Origin: Marmoricola sp.
Lineage (GTDB): Bacteria > Actinomycetota > Actinomycetes > Propionibacteriales > Nocardioidaceae
NCBI GenBank assembly: GCA_030151765.1
Contig: JASLCW010000397.1
Location: forward strand, 1-20,307
Length of the DNA: 20,307 nt
Reading direction: 5' to 3'
Shown: one piece after another, positions 1-7,239 of the stretch
Position numbering within the stretch: position 1 is the stretch's first letter
How the letters are laid out: each line of letters opens with the position of its first letter
Translations under genes and position numbers: made by a program
The notes under the pieces: model-generated
Seen by the model: only the letters and a program-made list of their open reading frames with translations
Databases searched by the model: none
Told to the model about the DNA's origin: nothing

Positions 1-156
1 GTGACCCAACTCCCCGACAACAGATTCCTCTGGCGCTCACCCCACGGCCGACACGTCCTCGTCGACCGGGCCGGCACACATCCCATCCGGATCCTCGAAC
101 AGCAGGCCCGTGAACGAAGCCAGTTCGGTCAAGAGGACATGGGCTTGGCCTCCTGA
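1..156 (+). CDS. C-terminal tail of an HNH endonuclease / DUF222-type protein (5' end outside window)
   Basis: Frame 1 is open from the first base to a TGA at 154-156, giving 51 residues. The stretch FLWRSPHGRHVLVDRAGTHP resembles the segment after the HNH motif in actinobacterial DUF222/HNH (13E12-repeat-like) proteins, where a W-[TS]-[TS]-P-x-G-[RH] pattern followed by a short variable tail is common. The HNH motif itself would lie upstream and is not visible. The GTG at base 1 is probably an internal valine rather than a start. Such proteins occur in many copies in Actinobacteria and are often linked to mobile DNA, so this may mark an accessory edge. The identification rests on one short pattern and is moderately secure. 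Confidence 0.55.
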   Translation: MTQLPDNRFLWRSPHGRHVLVDRAGTHPIRILEQQARERSQFGQEDMGLAS

Positions 157-170
157 CCCATCCCCCTGCC

Positions 171-199
171 TGGACCCGCCGCAAACACTCACCTATCGA
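171..199 (+). promoter_or_regulatory. Weak candidate promoter for the lipoprotein gene
   Basis: TGGACC (171-176) and TATCGA (194-199) are separated by 17 bases, a sigma-70-like arrangement with 4 of 6 matches in the -35 box. It lies between the HNH-type stop and the lipoprotein start and would give a leader of roughly 80 bases. Nothing else in 157-288 looks like a gene. In a GC-rich genome this match could be chance. Confidence 0.22.
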
Positions 200-288
200 C
201 GAATCTGGATGCACAGGCAGGTCGTCAGGTGTAGGCCGCGTGGTCGAGGGGTATGCGCACAAGAACCATCTCCGACAGAGGTACTCCC

Positions 289-864
289 GTGCGTCGACCC
301 CACACCCCGCGACCAGTCGCCACGATCATCGGCGCGCTCACCGTTCTCGCCCTCCTTGTCGGCGTCAACGGCTGTGGCGGCCGAAAGGCGCCCACACCCG
401 AACCCACGCCGTCGTCATCCCCGACGGCCACCGCCACCGGCCGCCTCCCACCCCCACTGCCCTCCGCCGCACGAGCACACACCAAGGCCGGCGCCATCGC
501 CTTCGTCCGGCACTACGTGGCAACGTTCAACTACGCCCAGGCAACGGGTGAGACGCAGGCTCTCCTCGCGCTCGGATCCCCCCGCTGCCAATCATGTACG
601 AGCGTCGCGGCCGCTATCGGCAAGGTCTATGGTGCCGGCGGTCACGCGGCGGGAGGAGAACTCACAATCGGCGGAATCGACGCAGTCCCGAGCATCGGCG
701 GCCTCACTGAGGTCGATCTAACAGGAGCATTCTCTCCCTCGAGCATCATTGCGTCTGCCGGCGCCGCCCCTAGGCGGCATGCACGAGCCAAGTCCGTCGC
801 CAGCTTCTATGTCCGGTTTCAAGACGGGAAATGGAGGGTCGCCCGATGGTCACGCGTCTCCTAG
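289..864 (+). CDS. DUF6318-like lipoprotein
   Basis: This 191-residue protein opens with a basic stretch, a hydrophobic helix (IIGALTVLALLVGV) and the sequence VNGC, which reads as a slightly non-canonical lipobox. A Pro/Thr/Ser-rich linker of about 30 residues follows, then a globular part with AFVRHYVATFNYAQATGET and SPRCQSC. That pattern (aromatic-rich helix, N-Y-A-x-x-T-G, C-x-x-C) is what I associate with the DUF6318 family of actinobacterial lipoproteins. I chose GTG 289 because AGAGG lies 7 bases upstream. An in-frame ATG at 253 has a GAGGGG only one base away and would put a long extension before the signal peptide. The 3' end overlaps the next gene by 19 bases, so the two are probably co-translated. 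The molecular function is unknown; the location is the outer face of the cytoplasmic membrane. Confidence 0.7.
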   Translation: MRRPHTPRPVATIIGALTVLALLVGVNGCGGRKAPTPEPTPSSSPTATATGRLPPPLPSAARAHTKAGAIAFVRHYVATFNYAQATGETQALLALGSPRCQSCTSVAAAIGKVYGAGGHAAGGELTIGGIDAVPSIGGLTEVDLTGAFSPSSIIASAGAAPRRHARAKSVASFYVRFQDGKWRVARWSRVS

Positions 865-1694
865 CGGCTGGCGTTGTGAGTGTGGCCTCCTTTGTCCTGG
901 CAACGGGGCCTGTCTCCACTGCGACCAACACCGCTTGCAGAGCCGGCTCAAATGCGACCGGAAACGGAAACGAATTCTGGGTCGCGGCGCAATCGAACTG
1001 CCCTCCACGCACGTCACGCCATCCTGCGACTGCGGCGGGCGCCGGATCCCACCCCATCGAACTCTGGGTGTGGCGACCCGTCTGCGAAGAACACGATCCC
1101 CTCACCCCCGGCGGCCAGGGCGTCTGTACCGATGACATGGCCTGTCCAGCGGGGAAGACCTATATGCGGCGCTGGAGGCTACGACCCAAGCCTGTCATCA
1201 GCACCACCCTCGCCTGCATGCCCACCGCCGCCGCCAACCGCCCCGAGATCACCCCCGGCATGGTCCTCAACGCATTGCGCCGCGTCCCACTGCCCCGCGC
1301 GCGCACCTACGCCCAGCCCAAGGGCACCACGCTGGTCAATCTCGACACGATCCTGCACACCACGACCTCCGGCGACCTGGATCGCAGCGTCCGCATCCTC
1401 GGGCAGACCGTCCGCCTTCACATTCATCCGGCGAGCTACACCTGGGCGCACGGCGACGGCACCGGCCAGACCACGCAGGGCCCGGGCGATCCCTACCCTG
1501 CCAGGACCGTCACCCACCGCTATCAGCGAGCCCATACGACGGCGCGAGTCCACGTCACCATCACCTGGACGGCGACGTACCGCGTCAACGGCAGACCGAG
1601 CCAACCCGTGCCGGGCACCGTCACCACGACCGGGCCGGACACCACCCTCCGCATCGCCGAAGCCGTCCCCGCGCTGTCCGGCGAAGGGCACTGA
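846..1694 (+). CDS. Secreted cysteine-rich protein with a PKD-like segment
   Basis: This 282-residue protein starts with a typical signal peptide (MVTRLLAAGVVSVASFVLAT, cleavage likely after an Ala near residue 25). The N-terminal half of the mature part contains six cysteines (contexts TAC, SNC, PVC, GVC, MAC, LAC), which suggests disulfides. The C-terminal half has YTWAHGDGTGQ, PYPARTVTHRY and VTITWTATYRVNG, resembling the W-x-F-G-D-G and H-x-Y strands of PKD-type beta-sandwich domains. ATG 846 is preferred over the ATG at 831 because it begins the signal peptide directly. It overlaps the lipoprotein gene by 19 bases, so the pair probably works together at the cell surface. Its stop lies only 10 bases from the convergent aldehyde dehydrogenase stop. 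No enzyme motif is visible. Confidence 0.65.
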   Translation: MVTRLLAAGVVSVASFVLATGPVSTATNTACRAGSNATGNGNEFWVAAQSNCPPRTSRHPATAAGAGSHPIELWVWRPVCEEHDPLTPGGQGVCTDDMACPAGKTYMRRWRLRPKPVISTTLACMPTAAANRPEITPGMVLNALRRVPLPRARTYAQPKGTTLVNLDTILHTTTSGDLDRSVRILGQTVRLHIHPASYTWAHGDGTGQTTQGPGDPYPARTVTHRYQRAHTTARVHVTITWTATYRVNGRPSQPVPGTVTTTGPDTTLRIAEAVPALSGEGH

Positions 1695-1704
1695 AAGAGA
1701 CCAC

Positions 1705-3153
1705 TCAGGCGGGGCGGAAGGAGTCGTGCTCCGGAGGTTCCTCGTGTCGGATCATCACGTGGTGGGTGACGGTGTACTCGGCCAGGGCCTCCTGGCTCAT
1801 GTCCTTGCCGAAACCACTCGCCTTCACGCCACCGTGCGGCGCCTCGGAGGCGATCGGCAGGTGGTCGTTGACCCAGGTCACCCCGGCCTCGATCTGGTGT
1901 ACGACGCGCAGCGCCCGCTGGACGTCCCGCGTCCAGACCGACGACGCCAGTCCGTAGGCGCAGTCGTTGGCGAGCGCGATCGCTTCGGCTTCGGTGTCGA
2001 AGGGCAGGACGACGACCACCGGTCCGAAGACCTCCTCCTGCACGATCTCGGAGTCCTGCGCGACATCGGTGACCAAGGTCGGCGGGTAGAGGAAGCCCGG
2101 TCCGGACGGCAGCACTCCCCCGGTCACCACCCGGGCACCGCCCTCGCGCGCACGCGTCACGAAGCCGTGCACGCGCTCGCGATGCTCCGCGCTGATCAGC
2201 GGCCCGATGTCCGACGACGGGTCCTCCGGCATCCCCGCCTTCACGGACGCGAGTACCGATCCCAGTGCCGCGACGAAGTCATCGAGCAAGCTGCGTTCGA
2301 CGTACACCCGGGTGACCGCGGTGCAGTCCTGCCCGGAGTTGTACGTCGCGCCCATCGCGAGGCCGCGCGCGGTCGCGGTGACATCGGCGTCGGCGAAGAC
2401 GAGAGCCGGTGCCTTGCCGCCGAGTTCGAGGTGCAGTCGCTTCGTCGTCGGCGCTGCCGCCTGCATGACCGCGCGGCCCGCACGCGAGGAACCCGTGATC
2501 GAGACCATCGCCACGTCGGGACTCTCGACGAGAGCGGTGCCCACCTCGGCGCCACCGGTGACGACATTGAGCACCCCTGCCGGAAGCCCCGCCTCATGAG
2601 CGATCTGGGCGAGTCGCAGCGTCGACGACGGGGTCTGCGGTGCCGGCTTCAGTACGACGGTGTTGCCGGCGGCAAGCGCAGGCCCGAGCTTCCAGATGGC
2701 CATGATGAAGGGGAAATTCCACGGCGCGATGCCGGCGACGACACCGAGCGGACGGCGTACCAGCATCGACGTGTAGCCCTGGGACAGCAACCCAGCGCCG
2801 CTGCCGTCGAGCGACCGCGCCGCACCGGCGAAGAAGCGCAGGTTGTCGACGCCGAAGGGCAGCTCGCCGTCGGCGAAGACGGCGCGAGGCTTGCCGGTCT
2901 CGCTCACCTCCAGATCGACCAGATCACCCGATGCGGCAAGGGCGTCGGCCACAGCGGCGAGGATCTGCGCGCGCTCCCCCGGGGTCCGCGCGGCCCATGC
3001 CGGGTACGCCGCCTTGGCGGACGCGATCGCCCGCGCGACATCCTCGACCGAGGACTGTGCGATCTCGCGAGTCGTCTCGCCCGTAGCCGGGTCGACCAGC
3101 GTGACCATGCTGCCGTTTCCGTCGGCGAGAACGCCGTCGATGAAGCTTCCCAT
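1705..3153 (-). CDS. NAD-dependent aminoaldehyde (gamma-aminobutyraldehyde-type) dehydrogenase
   Basis: This is a full-length ALDH-superfamily enzyme of 482 residues. It shows PWNFPFIMAIWKLGPAL near 144-160, the general-base glutamate in LELGGKAP (Glu243), the catalytic cysteine in YNSGQDCTA (Cys277), and EEVFGPVV near the C-terminal third. The N-x-G-Q-D-C-T-A context is typical of the gamma-aminobutyraldehyde/betaine aldehyde group (YdcW/PatD-like). It would oxidise 4-aminobutanal or a similar aminoaldehyde to the amino acid with NAD. ATG 3153 has GAGGAG 6 bases upstream; an upstream in-frame extension would run into the preceding gene. It is the last gene of the operon, 22 bases after the FAD oxidoreductase that would supply its substrate. 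Family assignment is firm; substrate is inferred from the residue context and neighbours. Confidence 0.88.
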   Translation of the reverse strand: MGSFIDGVLADGNGSMVTLVDPATGETTREIAQSSVEDVARAIASAKAAYPAWAARTPGERAQILAAVADALAASGDLVDLEVSETGKPRAVFADGELPFGVDNLRFFAGAARSLDGSGAGLLSQGYTSMLVRRPLGVVAGIAPWNFPFIMAIWKLGPALAAGNTVVLKPAPQTPSSTLRLAQIAHEAGLPAGVLNVVTGGAEVGTALVESPDVAMVSITGSSRAGRAVMQAAAPTTKRLHLELGGKAPALVFADADVTATARGLAMGATYNSGQDCTAVTRVYVERSLLDDFVAALGSVLASVKAGMPEDPSSDIGPLISAEHRERVHGFVTRAREGGARVVTGGVLPSGPGFLYPPTLVTDVAQDSEIVQEEVFGPVVVVLPFDTEAEAIALANDCAYGLASSVWTRDVQRALRVVHQIEAGVTWVNDHLPIASEAPHGGVKASGFGKDMSQEALAEYTVTHHVMIRHEEPPEHDSFRPA

Positions 3154-3175
3154 GTCTGTCTCCTCAGAGGACGGG

Positions 3176-4537
3176 TCAGGAATTGAAGCCGACGCCGAAG
3201 CGATCGAGCATGCGCAACCAGGCGCCGCGGGAACCCGACCGGTCCTCACGGGCGAGCGCCGCGCGGGTGATCTGTACGCCGAGGTAGCGGGCCGGCTCGG
3301 GCGGGAAGGGCACCGGGCGGCTACCGACGAAGTCGGGCACCGGTTGCCCGTCCAGCGCGTCGAGCATCATCGATCCGGCGAGCCGGCTGAAGGCGACACC
3401 GAGGCCGGTGAAGCCGAGGGCGTGCGCGAGATCGCCGCGACGGTTCACTCCGACGTACGGCGTGAACCGGCTCGACGTGTCGATCAGGCCCGCCCACCGA
3501 TGCGTGAAGCGGATGCCGTCGAGTTGCGGGAAGGTCTCGAGGAACTGCGCGGCAAGCAGCTCGTGCGAGGCGTCTCGCTGTTCCCGCGCTGCATCGCGGC
3601 GCGAGCCGTAGTAGTAGATCGCGTCGTAGCCGCCCCACAGGATCCGGCCGTCGGCGAGCGGCCGGTAGTAGTGGAACTGGTTGCCCGCGTCGGTGAGCCC
3701 CTGCCGCTCACGCCAGCCGAGGGCATCCCACTGGGCATCGGTGAGCGGCTCGGTGACCAGCACATGGTCGTAGACCGGTACGACGTACTTGCGCAGCCGG
3801 CGTACCGGACTGCGATAGGCATTCGTGGCCAGGGCGACCTGGCGCGCTCGCACCTGACCCGCGGCCGTGGTCACCACACCGGCGCCGACGCGCGTCACCG
3901 GACTCCGCTCGTGAATCCGGACGCCGAGCCGGATCGCCCAGTCCCGCAGACCGAGCGCCAGCGCAACGGGGTCCAGGACGCCGCCTCCGGTGCGTACCCG
4001 CACGCCCCCCAGGTACGTCGGCGACGCGACATCGGCCCGCACCGCGTCGGCGTCGAGCAGCTCGGCCTTCTCACCGTATTCGTTGAGCATCGCCTCGAGC
4101 GCCGGGAGCGCGCGGGCCTGGTGCTCGTCGACGGCGACGACGGTCTTGCCGACCAGACGCAGGTCGGCCTCGATCCCCGCGGTGGCGATGTCCTCGGCCA
4201 GGGCGGCGAGATTCGCGCGGCCGAGTTCCAGGAGCTCGGGCACCTCGGAGGGCCACAGTGCCAGGCCGTGCGCGATTCCGTGCGTCAGCGAATCGGAGAT
4301 GAAGCCGCCGTTGCGCCCCGTGGCGCCGAAGCCGATGTGGCGTCCCTCGAGCAGCACCACCTCGCGGCCGGGATCACGGCGCTTCGCCTCGATCGCCGTC
4401 CACAGTCCGGTGAAGCCACCGCCGACGATCACCAGGTCGGCGTCGACCGTGCCGGACAAGACCTCCGTCGCCGGGCCGAGGGCGTGGCGGTCGTGCCAGT
4501 AGGAGACGGGACGAGCATCCGCAAGGGCCCCGCTCAT
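3176..4537 (-). CDS. FAD-dependent amine oxidoreductase, PuuB/DadA-like (DAO family)
   Basis: This 453-residue protein has an N-terminal Rossmann fold, DLVIVGGGFTGLWTA (FAD-binding G-x-G-x-x-G at about 39-44), the ribose-binding acid in VVLLEGRHIG (Glu64), and GATGRNGGFI, a segment seen in PuuB, glycine oxidase and related enzymes. A C-terminal segment, YVGVNRRGDLAHALGFTGLGV, closes the flavin site. It should oxidise a primary or secondary amine to an imine, giving an aldehyde on hydrolysis plus hydrogen peroxide, or use another acceptor. Its ATG overlaps the potA stop by four bases and the aldehyde dehydrogenase follows, so a route from imported polyamine to aminoaldehyde to amino acid is likely. 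PuuB acts on gamma-glutamylputrescine, but no glutamyl ligase is present here, so free amine or another substrate is possible. Confidence 0.82.
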   Translation of the reverse strand: MSGALADARPVSYWHDRHALGPATEVLSGTVDADLVIVGGGFTGLWTAIEAKRRDPGREVVLLEGRHIGFGATGRNGGFISDSLTHGIAHGLALWPSEVPELLELGRANLAALAEDIATAGIEADLRLVGKTVVAVDEHQARALPALEAMLNEYGEKAELLDADAVRADVASPTYLGGVRVRTGGGVLDPVALALGLRDWAIRLGVRIHERSPVTRVGAGVVTTAAGQVRARQVALATNAYRSPVRRLRKYVVPVYDHVLVTEPLTDAQWDALGWRERQGLTDAGNQFHYYRPLADGRILWGGYDAIYYYGSRRDAAREQRDASHELLAAQFLETFPQLDGIRFTHRWAGLIDTSSRFTPYVGVNRRGDLAHALGFTGLGVAFSRLAGSMMLDALDGQPVPDFVGSRPVPFPPEPARYLGVQITRAALAREDRSGSRGAWLRMLDRFGVGFNS

Positions 4538-5577
4538 GCGACGATCGCGGCGGCCGCGGCGTCCCAGGTGAGCGCGACATCGGTGCCCCGGCGTACCGAC
4601 GCCAAGCCCGACTGAGTCACCAGCACCGGCCGTCCCGTGACGGTGGCGACACCCTCGGGCTCGACGGCGACCATCGTGCTGCCGCCGCTGAACTGGGTCT
4701 CCACGACCCGTCCGCGCAGTACGCCGCTCTCCCCCGTTTGGGCGGTGCCGATCCGGATGTCCTCGGGGCGCACGATCAGGTGCGCACCCTCGCCGTGTCC
4801 GGGCAGGAGCCGGCCATCGGCGAGCAGCCCGCCGGCGGCCGTCGTACCGGCGAAGACATTGCTGCGGCCGATGAATTCCGCGACGAAGCGATTGGCGGGC
4901 GAGCGATAGAGCTCCTCCGGCGTCGCCACCTGCTGCACCCGGCCGCCGTCCATGACGGCGATCCGGTCGGCCATCGAGAGTGCCTCCTCCTGGTCGTGCG
5001 TGACCATAACGAAGGCGATGCCGACCTCGTGCTGCAGGCGCTTGAGCTCGAGCTGCATCTGCGAGCGCACATTGCGGTCCAGCGCCGACAGCGGCTCGTC
5101 GAGCAACAGCAGGCGCGGCCGGTTCACGATCGCCCGGGCCAGCGCGACGCGCTGTCGCTGTCCGCCGGAGAGCTGGTGCGGGCGGCGCTTGCCGAGCCCG
5201 GACAGTCCGACGGTCTCCAGCACCTCCGCGACCCGGGTGGCGATCTCCTGCTTGGCCAGGCCCGCGCGGGCCGGGCCGTAGGCGATGTTCTTCTCGACGG
5301 TGAGGTGCGGGAAGAGCGCATAGGACTGGAACATCATGTTGACCGGGCGGCGATGCGCCGACATGGCGAGCAGATCCTCGCCGCCTAGGCTGATGCTGCC
5401 CTCGCTCGGTGTCTCGAAGCCGGCCAGGGTGCGCAGCAGGGTGGTCTTGCCGCAGCCCGACGGGCCGAGCAGCGCGAAGAACTCCTTGTCGCCGATCTCG
5501 AGGTCGATGTCGCTGAGCGCGCGCACGCTGCCGTAGCTGGCACCCAGACCCTCGATGCGTACCAGGGACTCACTCAT
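4534..5577 (-). CDS. potA: Polyamine-type ABC transporter ATP-binding protein
   Basis: This 347-residue ABC ATPase has Walker A GPSGCGKTT (38-46), Q-loop Gln84 in MMFQSYALFP, signature LSGGQ (136-140), Walker B LLLLDEP (Asp160-Glu161), and switch His194 in MVTHDQ. The region after residue about 235 (IGRSNVFAG, LIVRPEDIRI, SGVLRGRVVE) is a TOBE domain, as in PotA and related spermidine/putrescine, iron or thiamine importers. I chose ATG 5577 because GGAGAG lies 6 bases upstream and the N-terminus then matches the family. It starts 8 bases inside the end of potC, which indicates translational coupling. The two permeases and the lipoprotein precede it, so it powers that importer. Polyamine is the likeliest substrate class from the downstream oxidase and dehydrogenase, but PotA homologs alone do not fix specificity. 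Confidence 0.9.
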   Translation of the reverse strand: MSESLVRIEGLGASYGSVRALSDIDLEIGDKEFFALLGPSGCGKTTLLRTLAGFETPSEGSISLGGEDLLAMSAHRRPVNMMFQSYALFPHLTVEKNIAYGPARAGLAKQEIATRVAEVLETVGLSGLGKRRPHQLSGGQRQRVALARAIVNRPRLLLLDEPLSALDRNVRSQMQLELKRLQHEVGIAFVMVTHDQEEALSMADRIAVMDGGRVQQVATPEELYRSPANRFVAEFIGRSNVFAGTTAAGGLLADGRLLPGHGEGAHLIVRPEDIRIGTAQTGESGVLRGRVVETQFSGGSTMVAVEPEGVATVTGRPVLVTQSGLASVRRGTDVALTWDAAAAAIVA

Positions 5578-6358
5578 CAGCACTCTCCGTTCGGGTCGCA
5601 CGGGTCAGCGCGAGGGCACCGATGACGACGGCCGTCATGCTGACCAGCAGCAACATGGTGGCCAGCGCGTTGATCTCGGGGGTCACCCCGAAGCGCACTC
5701 GCGAATAGATCTCGATGGGAAGGGTCGGACTCTTCGGTCCATCGGTGAAGAAGGCGATCACGAACTCGTCCAGCGAGAGCGTGAAGCTGAGCAGTGCTCC
5801 GGCCACGACCGCGGGGGCGATCGAGGGCAGCGTCACCAGGATGAAGGTGGTGGACCAGGAGGCGCCCAGGTCCTGCGAGGCCTCCTCGAGAGACTGGTCC
5901 AACTGCACCAGCCGCGCCCGTACGACGGCCACCACGAAGGCGGTCCCGAAGGCGGCATGGGCGATCATCACCGTCGTCAGCCCGAGGGGCAAACCGATGA
6001 AGGCGAAAAAGACCAGCAGGCCGATCGCCAGCACCAGGTCGGGCAGGATCGCCGGGGTCATCGCGATCGCGTCGAGCGCGGTCGAGCGCGCGTAGCGGAC
6101 CAGCCCGACCGCGAGCACGGTGCCCAGCACCGTGGAGAAGAGCATCGCGCCGACCGCGACCGTCAGCGAGTTCACCAGTGCGTGCCCGATGTCCGAATCG
6201 CCGAAGAGCTCGGGATACCAGCGGAAGGAGAAGCCACTGAAGTTCAGCGCCGATCGCCCGCTGTTGAAGGACATCACCACCACGGTGACGATCGGGATGT
6301 AGAGGAAGAGGAAGCAGCCCACGAAGGGCAGCCAGAGCCAGCCGAGGCGCTCCTTCAT
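5570..6358 (-). CDS. potC: ABC transporter permease, PotC-like
   Basis: This 262-residue inner-membrane permease has about six hydrophobic helices, beginning WLPFVGCFLFLYIPIVTVVV. The cytoplasmic EAA loop, EEASQDLGASWSTTFILVTLP, contacts the ATPase. The short N-terminus before the first helix and FNSGRSALNFSGFSFRWYPELF after it match the PotC branch of spermidine/putrescine permeases. Its ATG shares ATGA with the potB stop, and its 3' end overlaps potA by 8 bases. It pairs with PotB to form the membrane channel. The family is clear; the exact ligand is inferred. Confidence 0.9.
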   Translation of the reverse strand: MKERLGWLWLPFVGCFLFLYIPIVTVVVMSFNSGRSALNFSGFSFRWYPELFGDSDIGHALVNSLTVAVGAMLFSTVLGTVLAVGLVRYARSTALDAIAMTPAILPDLVLAIGLLVFFAFIGLPLGLTTVMIAHAAFGTAFVVAVVRARLVQLDQSLEEASQDLGASWSTTFILVTLPSIAPAVVAGALLSFTLSLDEFVIAFFTDGPKSPTLPIEIYSRVRFGVTPEINALATMLLLVSMTAVVIGALALTRATRTESADE

Positions 6359-7239
6359 CGGTCACCCCCGGAGACGGCGTACCGGCGGCTCACCAGCGAC
6401 TGCAGCGCGAAGAGCAGGAGCAGCAGCACCACCATGATCAGCGCCAGCGTGGCGCCGAAGGGCCAGTCACGCGCCTTCAGGAACTGGTCGCGGACGAGAT
6501 TGCCGACCATCACCGTCTTGCCGCCGCCGAGCAGCTCGGGCACCACGAAGTTCCCGAGGCTGGGCACGAAGACGAAGATGCAGCCGGTCACCACGCCCGG
6601 AAGGGTCAAGGGGAAGGTCACCCGGAAGAAGGTGGCGATCTTCCCGGCGCCCAGATTGGCGGAGGCCTCGCGCAGTTCCCTGTCGAGCCGCGCCACCGAG
6701 GCGTAGATCGGCAGGATCATCAGCGGCAGGTAGACGTAGACGAGTCCGGCGATCACCGCGCCCTTCGTGTAGAGCAGGCTCAGCCGGTGGTCGGTCAGGC
6801 CGGTTCCCACGAGTACGTCGTTGAGCACGCCCTGTGTGTTGAGCAGCACGATCCAGGCATAGGTACGGATCAGGAAATTGGTCCAGAAGGGCACCACCAC
6901 GAGCACCAGCGCGATCGTGCGCCAGCGCGCCGGCAGTTTCGCGATGGCATAGGCCACGGGATAGCCGATGACGAGGGCGATCAGGGTCGCCGCACCGGCG
7001 ATCTCGAGCGAGCTCACCAGCACCTTGCGGTACGTCGGCTGCCAGGCGCGGGAGAAGTTGTCCAGCGAGAAGTTGTAGACGACACCGCCGAAGCGACCCC
7101 GGTCGAAGAAGGTGTAGGCGAGCACCAGCACGACCGGGACCACCACGAAGACGGCGGTGAAGATCAGGCCCGGCCCCAGGAAGACGGCTCTCTCGAAGAG
7201 GAGCCGATTCCGGGGCCGGGACTTGAGGGCAAGGCTCAC
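6355..7239 (-). CDS. potB: ABC transporter permease, PotB-like
   Basis: This 294-residue permease has a first helix at about 20-45 (GLIFTAVFVVVPVVLVLAY), a periplasmic loop YNFSLDNFSRAWQ, and GYPVAYAIAKLP and PFWTNFLIRTYAW typical of PotB. The EAA motif is EASANLGAGKIATFFRVTFP. It starts at a GTG whose last bases overlap the potD stop (GTGA) and ends in ATGA with potC. It forms the heterodimeric membrane part of the importer with PotC. The residues RTYAW and the overall layout favour the polyamine branch over sugar permeases. Confidence 0.9.
   Translation of the reverse strand: MSLALKSRPRNRLLFERAVFLGPGLIFTAVFVVVPVVLVLAYTFFDRGRFGGVVYNFSLDNFSRAWQPTYRKVLVSSLEIAGAATLIALVIGYPVAYAIAKLPARWRTIALVLVVVPFWTNFLIRTYAWIVLLNTQGVLNDVLVGTGLTDHRLSLLYTKGAVIAGLVYVYLPLMILPIYASVARLDRELREASANLGAGKIATFFRVTFPLTLPGVVTGCIFVFVPSLGNFVVPELLGGGKTVMVGNLVRDQFLKARDWPFGATLALIMVVLLLLLFALQSLVSRRYAVSGGDR

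Noticed and set aside
1695..1704. Terminator between the convergent secreted-protein and dehydrogenase genes
   Set aside because: Only 10 bases separate the stops and I could find no stem followed by a T-run on either strand.
880..3186. Long plus-strand open frame (768 codons) spanning the secreted protein and the aldehyde dehydrogenase
   Set aside because: Pro/Arg/His-rich translation with no domain. It is antisense to a dehydrogenase with all catalytic residues and out of frame with the secreted protein, a usual by-product of high GC.
2843..4615. Long plus-strand open frame (590 codons)
   Set aside because: It lies antisense to the FAD oxidoreductase, which has clear FAD and DAO motifs; the frame shows only Arg/Gly/Ala-rich sequence.
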